DNA of 39,097 nucleotides. Origin: CAZVUW01 sp964629825 (lineage in GTDB: Bacteria; Actinomycetota; Nitriliruptoria; Euzebyales; Egibacteraceae). The stretch covers positions 1-39,097 of the forward strand of contig CAZVUW010000020.1 of the NCBI GenBank assembly GCA_964629825.1. The letters are read 5' to 3'. The translations under genes were made by a program, and so were the position numbers. Within the stretch, counting starts at the first letter, position 1, and every line of letters begins with the position of its first letter. Shown one piece after another: positions 24,301 to 31,340 of the stretch. The notes beneath the pieces are model-generated. The model was not told where the DNA came from, did not search any database, and saw only the letters and a program-made list of their open reading frames with translations.

Positions 24301-25250
24301 GACCGGGACTGCGCCTCGCCGAGGTGCCCGTCGTGAAGGTCATGGTGCGCAGGAAGGCCCTTGCGGCGGACATCAACACCTTCTGCAACGACCACGCCGG
24401 TCTGGTTCCCCAGGCGAAGACGCCGGAGCTGGTCGACGAGCTGTTCAAGCGAGGCGGCAACGCAGGCACGATCGGTGCCCTGCTGACGCAGCTCGCCGGG
24501 CTGAGCGTTGCGGAGCTGGAGACGCTGATCTGCGATCACTTCGCGGGCGCTCCCATGGCGAAGCTGGAGCAGCAGGTCAACACTCTGATCGCGTCGCAGA
24601 CCCCGCAGGAGATCCTGACCGCTACCTCCATACCTGCATCCGGAACCACCCAGGCGCTGGGGCAGAAGCTCAGCACGCTCCAGCCAGCCGTCGCCAAGTA
24701 CATCCGGGCCGCCCTCAACATGCGTGGCTGGGCCCCCGCCGACATGTTGACCTTCCTGAACGTCCAAGCGGTCAAGGGCACGTTGGGAAAGCCCAAGAAC
24801 CAGAACGCGGCCTACTGGGTGTGGCTGTTCGCGATCCATCACGAGGGCTCGAAAGCTGCGGTGGGCCCCGATCCCATCGCCACGGTGAACGTCCCAGGCC
24901 GTGGGACGGTTCGCATCGGCGACTGGATCCGGCGGCACGTGCTCGATCGTCACACGTACCACAACTTCGACTTCTGGACCGCCGATGTGATCAATCGGGC
25001 GACGTCGAGCATGCTGCAGCCCAACTTCGACATCGTGGGAAAGCTGAAAGACCTGCTCGCAAACAACACCGTGAAGGGCGCTGTCTGGGACGGCCGCAAG
25101 ATTCAGGTGGGCACGTGGGAGATCCGGATCGGGCCCGACCCAGACAACGCGGGCGGCTTCCGCATCGGCGCCTTCTTCCCCGAGACCCTCGCCGAGATGC
25201 CCATCCCCAGCGCCGTGATGCACGCGATCCACACCAACCTCATACCCTGA
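21360..25250 (+). CDS. eCIS-cargo-like repeat protein with J-domain-like segment and putative C-terminal toxin domain
   Basis: About 1,296 residues if the 100-N gap is taken at face value; the true length is unknown. No signal peptide is visible. The N-terminus has HLQATVGNAATALLL followed by VQR, like the LQRxxGNxAVxxLL...VQR signature of proteins loaded into extracellular contractile injection systems. Residues ~80-122 (WVRLPDGTYARARITG) look like a small beta domain that runs into the gap at 21732-21831. After the gap, LFRKLSLKFHPDR and MFQALQEAFTLVQ resemble J-domain helices II and III with the HPD motif (residues 198-200). Then come about twelve 60-67-residue helical repeats (nt ~22207-24420). 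The last ~170 residues are a different, compact domain. ATG at 21360 has a GGGCAGG-like site. No eCIS structural genes lie in the window, so the cargo call is inference. Confidence 0.6.
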   Translation: MERTQQQAVGKAESRGRAEGRAQANRLTPSQATVIHLQATVGNAATALLLAGGPPPSPGPIVQRIDASGAVAAQTTGRPIWVRLPDGTYARARITGSVVSGPDGSMRVQVTGLDGKTWLSVLGDXXXXXXXXXXXXXXXXXXXXXXXXXXXXXXXXXXGTAPQQPEPSSPDVAAFLELFRQAPGGEAGLFRKLSLKFHPDRQGAVSTAMFQALQEAFTLVQSPAVTSGPTALLEGPRPVDPEHPLDRADPRLAELCAVRGVTPEQAVQILHALPDLRGPSLRFVKVLLFHRAKVDELILFCSLHPAYLARGEAIETTLAFLAPPRFTLTALAAVLSYLPRLAPPHIPMVRALLTKGIHAGLIAQLCSAAPAFATAEDSPRLAGEALDAGLTVADLIVVVTAAPAIKRVDLRMLAALHRLKQDLAAAARFCSAHPAFARSADGPVVAEALLRQGCGLPEIAALVTAFPALGTAHVPVVRALLGGNDEAARVGRFCAAHPGFAASANAGPLAAELKKNSFSIDDLDVIVGVAATLAAADVPMLVALRAKRQALAASATFCVTAQAFARSADGPQVAAALVKGDRGLGDLTALVGAFPQLASAHVPTVQALWSLKVDAAAAGQFCAAQIGFAARADAAAVIKRLHLDIGDLTTLVTHYPAVTIAEVPLVLLLNAQRKGLAAVGTFCTTYAAFVTSPDSMKIAGGLLGGVPSLTLGELGTLVTSVPALSAAQVPCIKTLLVKGNAVGRVVTFCQANGAFVVSPQAVGVVNALLRANLLSIDDLDVLVTAVPGVSDLVVPLIKVLWSKAIPINDIAAFCGAHPAFAASAGAAKVAQLLLDPPRFVLNDLDAVVSGFPDINPALVPLLKALLAKGASAVDVAALYGMHPTFARSAEAAQVIDALIGPGFTLVNLGDLLTTFPGLASAHVGCVKALKVKNVAPSAIGTFCAANTAFAASTEASDIVRDMVEGYAPLDLAALESVLGARPGLRLAEVPVVKVMVRRKALAADINTFCNDHAGLVPQAKTPELVDELFKRGGNAGTIGALLTQLAGLSVAELETLICDHFAGAPMAKLEQQVNTLIASQTPQEILTATSIPASGTTQALGQKLSTLQPAVAKYIRAALNMRGWAPADMLTFLNVQAVKGTLGKPKNQNAAYWVWLFAIHHEGSKAAVGPDPIATVNVPGRGTVRIGDWIRRHVLDRHTYHNFDFWTADVINRATSSMLQPNFDIVGKLKDLLANNTVKGAVWDGRKIQVGTWEIRIGPDPDNAGGFRIGAFFPETLAEMPIPSAVMHAIHTNLIP
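21732..21831. other. Assembly gap (100 N)
   Basis: Exactly 100 N, the conventional placeholder for a scaffold gap of unknown size. It interrupts the N-terminal region of the repeat protein. The two sides stay in frame as drawn, but this proves nothing about the real length. Confidence 0.97.
22207..24420 (+). repeat. About twelve degenerate 60-67-residue Phe-Cys helical repeats
   Basis: Each unit approximates FCxxHPxFAxSxxxxxVAxxLL, then LxDLxxLVxxFPxLxxAxVPxVxxLLxK. The F-C positions read LFCSLHP, QLCSAAP, RFCSAHP, RFCAAHP, TFCVTAQ, QFCAAQI, TFCTTYA, TFCQANG, AFCGAHP, ALYGMHP, TFCAANT and TFCNDHA. Unit ten has Tyr-Gly instead of Phe-Cys. The pattern suggests an alpha-solenoid. It does not match TPR, HEAT, ankyrin or PPR spacing that I can recall. 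Confidence 0.8.
24721..25247 (+). other. Domain: unassigned C-terminal module, candidate toxin
   Basis: The segment begins near MRGWAPADMLTFLNVQ and includes YWVWLFAIHHEG, then RIGDWIRRHVLDRHTYHNFDFW, NRATSSM, and a beta-rich end WEIRIGPDPDN and FRIGAFFPE. Clustered His and Arg residues (HxxxRH) and a closing beta-sheet are features seen in several small RNase toxin folds. I cannot assign a family. No obvious small immunity gene follows directly. Confidence 0.4.
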
Positions 25251-25362
25251 GCGCGCCCTGTGCGCGTGCAAGCACGGCGTGCCGCATCGCGCACCTGCTG
25301 CCGCCCCACTCGGTCGCGCGGCGGCGATCGGCTCGTCGCGGTCTGCGTCACGCGGGCGGCTC

Positions 25363-25462
25363 NNNNNNNNNNNNNNNNNNNNNNNNNNNNNNNNNNNNNN
25401 NNNNNNNNNNNNNNNNNNNNNNNNNNNNNNNNNNNNNNNNNNNNNNNNNNNNNNNNNNNNNN
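25363..25462. other. Assembly gap (100 N)
   Basis: A second scaffold gap of exactly 100 N. It removes the start of the Uma2-family gene. The bases 25251-25362 before it show no credible gene. Confidence 0.97.
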
Positions 25463-25951
25463 GGGGCGCTCTATGTCAGCCCGGCTCCGACCCTGCGCCA
25501 CCAGTGGGTTACAGCTCGGTTGTCGCATCTGCTGATGCAGCACGTCGAGCAGCACGGCGGCGCCGTCTTCGCCGGCCCGAACGTGTCGTGGAGCCAGCGC
25601 AGCCTTGTCATCCCGGACGTCGTCCTGTGCTCGGCCGAGACGCTCGAGCAGATCACGTCCGAGCTGGCTGTGGACCTGCCGCCTGATCTGGTCGTGGAGG
25701 TGTCGTCACCCTCCACACGGCGCTACGACCTGGTGGTCAAGCGCGCCCACTACGCCAGGCTTGAGGTACCCGAGCACTGGTTCGTCGATCTGGACGCCGA
25801 CCGGGTCGAGGTGTCCCGACTGGCCGGGGGCCACTACGGCAGCCCGGAGCTGGCTCAGCCGGGCGATGCGATCGTCCCGCCCCACCTCGCGCCGCTCGCA
25901 GTGACGGTGGAGGACATCCTCCGCGGCTACCTCAGCCCTCCGCCCGCCTGA
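25463..25951 (+). CDS. Uma2-family (DUF820) endonuclease-like protein, 5' end lost in gap
   Basis: The visible 162 residues are the main body of a Uma2-type protein with a PD-(D/E)xK nuclease fold. They begin GALYVSPAPTLRHQWV, the usual continuation of an ELIDG motif now hidden by the gap. Catalytic-site candidates are Asp in VIPDVVL and Glu in LVVEVSSPSTRRYDLVVKRAHYARLEVPEHWFVD, which also carries the family's conserved Lys-Tyr segment. About 25-35 residues are probably missing. These genes are often mobile and multi-copy; their role is unclear. The gene converges on jetD with 32 bp between stops. Confidence 0.85.
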   Translation, partial: GALYVSPAPTLRHQWVTARLSHLLMQHVEQHGGAVFAGPNVSWSQRSLVIPDVVLCSAETLEQITSELAVDLPPDLVVEVSSPSTRRYDLVVKRAHYARLEVPEHWFVDLDADRVEVSRLAGGHYGSPELAQPGDAIVPPHLAPLAVTVEDILRGYLSPPPA

Positions 25952-25983
25952 ACCGTCACTGCGGCCACATTCGGCATGGCGGA

Positions 25984-27255
25984 TCAGCCCAGCACGTCAC
26001 CGAGCAGCTCGTCGAGGACCTGCTCCTCGGCGATGGCGACGCGGGCGCCTCTCATCGCCGGCGCCAGATCTCGGTCCCACGCCGCCTCGCCTCGCCGCGC
26101 GGGCAACTCCGAGACGACCGCCCTCGCGGCTACGGCGCGCCGGTAGTCCGGCGCTGTGAACCGCCAAGGCATGGCCCCGTAGCGATTGACCAATATGTTG
26201 CCGATGCGCAGGCCGCCCCAGTCGAAGTCGGCGTGGAAGTTCAACGTCGAACCTCCGGCGACCAGACCGGTAAGCAGCCGGTCCGCGGCGATGTCGGGTA
26301 CGCCCTCGACGCAGACGAGCGGATGCGCCACCGAAGACGCGGGCTCCGACGAGGCAGACGGCACTTCAACCTCGCCCGCACGAGCAGTCGCCGCCGCGAC
26401 CACCGAAGGGTTCTCGCACACCAGGATCTGCTCCTGCGGCGAGCCAAGCGAATCCGTGGTGACTAGCTGATGCAGCGTCAGCCGAAGGGGCACGCCGCAG
26501 GAGGCGTGGTCGTTGCAGGACCTCGCGACGATGTCCGAACCGTTCAGGCGCAGTCCCAGGACCAGCACGCTGACCGACAGGGGATCGCACACGACGCCGA
26601 CCTCTGCCCATAGCTGTCGGCGCCCCCGCGCCGAGGCGGGGACGTCTCGGTCGGCCATCCGTGCGAGGGCGCGAAGCACGAGCGTCGCCAGGGGCTGCCC
26701 GGGGTCCAGAGCATGAGGGTCGCCAACCGCCTCTCCGGCAAGCACGGACAGCGCAACACCCCGCGCGGGTAGCCGGTCGACGACATCCAGAGCCTGGGCG
26801 AGCAGGGCGGCAGCCTGCACAGGGTCGCCGGTCAGGCGCCGCAAGATCCCGTGACGCCGCAGACCCTGGAGCCAAGCCCTGACCTCCGGCCTGCTCGCGC
26901 CCGGGTGCTCGACCGCCCACACCGCATCCCAGGCGGCCTCGGCCTCGACGCGTCGAGCCCGGCGGTCGGTCAGCGGTCCGCCGAGCACCTCGAGCACTTC
27001 CACCAACCCGGCCCCCACGCGGCTTGCGAGCAGCCCCTTCTCGACAGCATCCAGGCGAACCGGGCTGCCCGGGGACGGCGGGCGTCGCCGCCCGAGGAGG
27101 TCGGCCAACGCACGGCGGGCTGCGGGATCCAGGTTCGGCAGGGTTACGGTGGCCGGCTGCCCGCCGCGTTCGAGCCGCTCCCGTAGGGCGGCGAGCAACG
27201 TGGCGTAGCCGGGGCGCTGCGCCAGCTCTCTGGCCCGGTCCGCCAGACTGGTCAC
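25984..27255 (-). CDS. jetD: Wadjet type II nuclease subunit JetD (TIGR02679; DUF3323/DUF2399)
   Basis: A 423-residue Toprim-like subunit, the DNA-cleaving part of Wadjet. The N-terminal half has LPNLDPAARRALADLLGRRRPP, typical of DUF3323. The C-terminal DUF2399 Toprim core has LVCENPSVV with Glu281 and LNFHADFDWGGLRIGNIL with Asp343 and Asp345, the metal-binding set. The predicted start is GTG at 27255, 11 nt after the jetC stop; an ORF extends further upstream but would overlap the end of jetC. It is last in the four-gene operon. In studied Wadjet systems this subunit nicks or cuts DNA after the SMC-like motor has extruded a plasmid. Confidence 0.9.
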   Translation of the reverse strand: MTSLADRARELAQRPGYATLLAALRERLERGGQPATVTLPNLDPAARRALADLLGRRRPPSPGSPVRLDAVEKGLLASRVGAGLVEVLEVLGGPLTDRRARRVEAEAAWDAVWAVEHPGASRPEVRAWLQGLRRHGILRRLTGDPVQAAALLAQALDVVDRLPARGVALSVLAGEAVGDPHALDPGQPLATLVLRALARMADRDVPASARGRRQLWAEVGVVCDPLSVSVLVLGLRLNGSDIVARSCNDHASCGVPLRLTLHQLVTTDSLGSPQEQILVCENPSVVAAATARAGEVEVPSASSEPASSVAHPLVCVEGVPDIAADRLLTGLVAGGSTLNFHADFDWGGLRIGNILVNRYGAMPWRFTAPDYRRAVAARAVVSELPARRGEAAWDRDLAPAMRGARVAIAEEQVLDELLGDVLG

Positions 27256-27266
27256 GGCCTCTGAGC

Positions 27267-30200
27267 TCAACCCAGGTCCCAGCGCATCCGACCGTCCCAG
27301 ACGAACCACTCGGGGAACACTCCCGGGATGTCGGGGTCGCGGACCAGGTGGTAGGTCGAGATGCCGTCCAGCTCCGCGTAGAAGCCCCACTCCTCATGGC
27401 TGGTCAGCAGCGCATCGAGGTCCAGCTCCACCAGCAGGCCCATCAGCTGGCCGCGGGTGCCGCGGTCGATTCCGGCGAACACCTCGTCCAAGACGATCAG
27501 ACGCGGCGCGGTCTCGCTGTGCTGGTAGTGGGCGGCCATCGCCGCGAACAGCGGCAGATGCAGCATCACCGCCTTCTCCCCGCCCGAGCCGGTCGCGTGG
27601 CTTTGGCGGGTCAGCCGGCGCCAAGAGGCGGCGTTGCGGTCTCGGACCTGCACGGTGAAGGCGTGCCAGCGGCGGTAGTCGAACGCGGCACCGAGGCGCT
27701 CATGCAGGCTGGCGGCGGCGTCGCCGTCGCGGGCCTCGCGCAGGCGCTCGTGCAGGAACGCGCGCAGCTCCGCTCGCTGGGCGTCGTCGATCAGCCCCGC
27801 TCCACGCAGGAGCAGGTGGACGGCCTGGCTGGTACCAGGCGGCGCGTCGTCGGATACGGACCAGTCCAGCCGCACGCGCTGCCCCGCGGCGGTGGGGCAG
27901 GTCGCCAACCGCTCGTTCATGACCGCGACGAGGTCGTCCGCGTCACGGATGCGGCTGCGCAGGTGCTCGTGCAGCTCGCCGGCGAGGAAGCCCTCCAGCA
28001 GCCCCTGCTCGTCACCGGCGAGGCGTGCGTCACGTTCGGCGACGTCCTCGCGCAGCTCCGAGACGAGCTCCGGGAGGTGGAAGGAGCGCCCCTGGTACTG
28101 CACGTCGTAGACCAGGACGCCGTGGTCGGTCCGACCGAACAGGCGGATGCCCGCAACAAGGTCCCGCAGCAGCTCCTGCTGGCGTCGAGCCAGGGTGTTC
28201 TGAGCTGCCTCGAGGACGCCGCGGACCTCATCCGCGTCGGATGGCAGCGACGGCCCCGCCTTCGCCACCTCGCGGGCGTGCTCGAGGGCGGTTCGGACCG
28301 GCCAGTCCTCGGCGTCCGGCAGCGGCCGGTCGAGCACGACCTGGAGCACGCCGAGCCGCGCCAGGCCCCGGAGGTCGTCGGCCGCCACGCTGCGCTCCTG
28401 GTCCAGGCGTGTCTGCTCCTGGCCCGCGACCTCCAGCTCCTTGAGAGCGACCGCGAGCGCCTCGCGCGCCTGCAGGTGCTCGCTCGCCAGGGTGCCGCGG
28501 CGCTCGGACAGCTCCTGCTTGCGCCGCCTCGCGTGCTGCAGGTCGGCCAGGACCTGCTCGTGCGCGCTGCCGACCATCCCCCGCAGCGTGGCGACCCGCT
28601 CGTCGGCGGCGGCGGCCTCCCGGGTGGCGGCCTCGGCGGACCTGGCCGCGTCCTCCGCCCTGGCAACGGCAGCTGCCAGCGCCGCGTCCAGGTCGCGCAG
28701 ACGCGCGCTGCGCTCACCCAGGGCGTCCAGGGCGGCGAGCCACTCGCCTGCGGCGGCGCGCCACTCGCCGACCGCCGCCACCAGGTCGTCGAGCGTGTCG
28801 ACGTGGGCGGCCAGACCCACCTCGGCGGCGGTGGCGTCCCGGCGGGCGCGGGCCTGCTCTGCGGCGGCCAGCGCCTGGGCCTCGGCCTGCCGAAGGCGCG
28901 CGGCCTCGGCGCGGGCCGCCTCCAGCGCCGCGACGGCGCTGTCGAGCGCCGCCCGTGCGCGCAGCACCTGACCGGCCGAGGGGAAGGCCGCGAGGTCGGC
29001 GTCGAGGAGGCTCCGGCGCGTGAGCAAGGTGTCGATCTTCTCGCTCAGCCGGGCGGCGTCAGCCTTCAGCCGGGCCAGCGTCTCGTCCAGCTCAGCGAGG
29101 CGCCGCAGTCGTGCTGCCTCGCGCGCGGTCTCGCCGAGGTAGCGCACGTCCGTGCCCGTGGCTCGCCCGGCCAGCGGTCCGGTCGCGAACCGGCCGTCGG
29201 TGGCCACCCACGCACTATCGCCTGTGCCACCGGGGAAGTCCGCATCGCGCAGGCCGATGCGCGCGAGGACACCGGTGATGACCGTGGCGTCCACACCACC
29301 ATGAGGGGTGGGCCGAGCCACGTCGGCGAGGGTGCGACCCGTCGCCGCAGGACCGTTCAGCAGGACGACGTCGGCGTCGTCGGACGACAGCACACGACCG
29401 TCCGGTGTCACCCACGCGTCCAGGAGGCCGGCTGCCTCCAGCGCAGCCTCGACGCGGCCGTGCGCCCGCGGGTCGAGCGCGGCCGTGAGCTCGGCCAGCA
29501 GGTACAGGGGCGCACCGGGCAGCCGGCTGCGGTCGGCGGTGCGCCAAGCGGGCGTCGGGGGCGGCTGGTGCGTCGCCGCGGCGAGTGCCTCGCGCTCGGC
29601 CGCGACCTGGGAACGGGACCGCTCGACCTCGGCACGCTGCGCGCGGAGCGTCGCGAGGTCGGCGTCCAGGCGCTCCCTGGCCGGCTCGGCGAGCTCCCTG
29701 GCGCGGGTGGCGGCCTCGGCGGGCTCCGCTTGGAGCAGGACTTCGAGCGCCGTGTCGTCCAGCTCCAGCTCGGTGGTGTCGTCGCGCCAGTCGGACACCG
29801 CCGCGGCGAAGCGGTCGAGGGCCTCGTCCGCGGCCTCGGATGCCTGAGCGACCGAGCCCTGGGCGTCGATGGCACGCTCGGCGGCGTCACCGGCTCGCTC
29901 GACCGCTCGACGGTGTGCGACCTCGGCGTCGTCGAGCGCGCGGTTGGCGGCACGGACCACCGCGACCGAGTCGCTGCGCGCACGCCAGACGCTCTCGACC
30001 GCACCGCGGACGGAGTCCAGGTCGCCCTGCCCGGCCAGCGCCGGCTCGGCGAGGCCGTTCAGCTCCGCCTGCTCCGCCTCGAGGTCCGCCCTGGTCGCGC
30101 GCACGCGCGCGGCGCGGCCTGCGGCGGTGACCTCGGCCCGCTTGGTTTCCACGGCTGCCGCGGCGACGTCGCGCTGCCGGCGGGCCTGCTCGACCGCCCC

Positions 30201-31340
30201 GGCCTCGGCGTCGCGGCGTGCGGCGGCCTGCTCGGCGCGGGCCTGTTCCCTGGCGAGCGCGGTCTCGGCCCGTTCGAGGTCCTGGACCGCCCGGTACTCG
30301 TCGGAGGCCTGCAGCGTCTCGATGCGAGCCTCCGCCGCGCCGAGGTCGCGCTCGACGGACTCGCCCTCGGCCTCCAGCCGCTGCGCCCGCTCGCTCGACT
30401 CCTCGGCGTCGCGACGCGCGGCTGCGCTGCGTGCGGCGGCGTCGCGGACGGCGGCGTCCGCCCTGGTGAGCGCACGCGCGCGGACCGCGGCCACGACGGC
30501 GGCGTAGTCGCGGTAGTCGGACAGGAAGCTCTCGACGGCATTCAGGGAGCGGCGGCGGTCGAGCAGCTCGCGGCGGTGGCCCTCCAGGCGCTCGAAGCCC
30601 TCGGCGACCTCGGCGACCTTCTCCGCGTCAAGGGGCGGCAGGCTGTCGGACAGGACCGCGCCCACCTCCACGGGGTCGAGGCGCTCGGACAGGTGCGGCT
30701 GGCGCAGGCGCAGGATCGCCTCGACCATGGCCTCGTACTGCGTGGTCGTCAGGCCGTAAAGGGCACGGTTGACCGCCGCGGCGTAGTCCCGGCCGGAGTC
30801 GTACAGGCGGCCGTCGTCACCGAGGGCATCGGCCAGGCCGGGGCGTCCCAGCGGCCGGCGGTCCCCATCGAGCAGGTCCAGGTCGACGTCGATGCGCCGG
30901 CCCTCGACGACGAAGAACCACGAGTCCACCTTGTCGTCGGAGCGGCGCGCCTTCAGGCCGGCGCCGACCGTGGTGAAGCGCGGCTGGCCGTCATCGTCGA
31001 TGCGGCCGAACTCCAGCCACACGTAGCCGACGGCCGAGGAGGCGTCGCGGTTGGCCTCGTGCAGCAGGTTGTAGTGCATCTTCCTGCTGCGGGTCCTGAA
31101 CGGGTCGAGCCGGGAGGGGTCGAGGCGGCCCTCGAGCAAGAACGGCAGCAGGACCTCGACCGCCTTGGTCTTGCCCGAGCCGTTGCGGCCCCGCAGCAGC
31201 AGCCGGCCCGCGTGGAAGACGAAGCGGGTCGTGTGGTCGTACTGCCAGATGTTCTGGATGCCGGCGCGCAGCGGACGCCAGCGCTGCGTGGTCGGGGTCG
31301 GCAGAGGCGAAACGGGCGGGGCGTCGGGCAGGGTCGTCAT
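27267..31340 (-). CDS. jetC: Wadjet type II SMC-like ATPase JetC (TIGR02680)
   Basis: A 1,357-residue ATPase, the loop-extruding motor of the complex. Walker A is GRNGSGKTKA (from residue 51), set in RFVFHAGRLLLRGRNG. The C-terminal head has the signature TGSGGEKAVMLHLPLF (Ser1252 onward) and Walker B RLIVLDEVFAGID with Asp1285 and Glu1286. Between the heads lie long Ala/Glu/Arg-rich coiled-coil stretches, interrupted by a globular part (YLLAELTAALDPRAHGRVEAAL, then DADVVLLNG). The ATG overlaps the jetB stop by 4 bp (ATGA). No frameshift or stop interrupts it, so the gene looks intact. The long open frame on the opposite strand (27024-31628) is a high-GC shadow. Confidence 0.93.
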   Translation of the reverse strand: MTTLPDAPPVSPLPTPTTQRWRPLRAGIQNIWQYDHTTRFVFHAGRLLLRGRNGSGKTKAVEVLLPFLLEGRLDPSRLDPFRTRSRKMHYNLLHEANRDASSAVGYVWLEFGRIDDDGQPRFTTVGAGLKARRSDDKVDSWFFVVEGRRIDVDLDLLDGDRRPLGRPGLADALGDDGRLYDSGRDYAAAVNRALYGLTTTQYEAMVEAILRLRQPHLSERLDPVEVGAVLSDSLPPLDAEKVAEVAEGFERLEGHRRELLDRRRSLNAVESFLSDYRDYAAVVAAVRARALTRADAAVRDAAARSAAARRDAEESSERAQRLEAEGESVERDLGAAEARIETLQASDEYRAVQDLERAETALAREQARAEQAAARRDAEAGAVEQARRQRDVAAAAVETKRAEVTAAGRAARVRATRADLEAEQAELNGLAEPALAGQGDLDSVRGAVESVWRARSDSVAVVRAANRALDDAEVAHRRAVERAGDAAERAIDAQGSVAQASEAADEALDRFAAAVSDWRDDTTELELDDTALEVLLQAEPAEAATRARELAEPARERLDADLATLRAQRAEVERSRSQVAAEREALAAATHQPPPTPAWRTADRSRLPGAPLYLLAELTAALDPRAHGRVEAALEAAGLLDAWVTPDGRVLSSDDADVVLLNGPAATGRTLADVARPTPHGGVDATVITGVLARIGLRDADFPGGTGDSAWVATDGRFATGPLAGRATGTDVRYLGETAREAARLRRLAELDETLARLKADAARLSEKIDTLLTRRSLLDADLAAFPSAGQVLRARAALDSAVAALEAARAEAARLRQAEAQALAAAEQARARRDATAAEVGLAAHVDTLDDLVAAVGEWRAAAGEWLAALDALGERSARLRDLDAALAAAVARAEDAARSAEAATREAAAADERVATLRGMVGSAHEQVLADLQHARRRKQELSERRGTLASEHLQAREALAVALKELEVAGQEQTRLDQERSVAADDLRGLARLGVLQVVLDRPLPDAEDWPVRTALEHAREVAKAGPSLPSDADEVRGVLEAAQNTLARRQQELLRDLVAGIRLFGRTDHGVLVYDVQYQGRSFHLPELVSELREDVAERDARLAGDEQGLLEGFLAGELHEHLRSRIRDADDLVAVMNERLATCPTAAGQRVRLDWSVSDDAPPGTSQAVHLLLRGAGLIDDAQRAELRAFLHERLREARDGDAAASLHERLGAAFDYRRWHAFTVQVRDRNAASWRRLTRQSHATGSGGEKAVMLHLPLFAAMAAHYQHSETAPRLIVLDEVFAGIDRGTRGQLMGLLVELDLDALLTSHEEWGFYAELDGISTYHLVRDPDIPGVFPEWFVWDGRMRWDLG

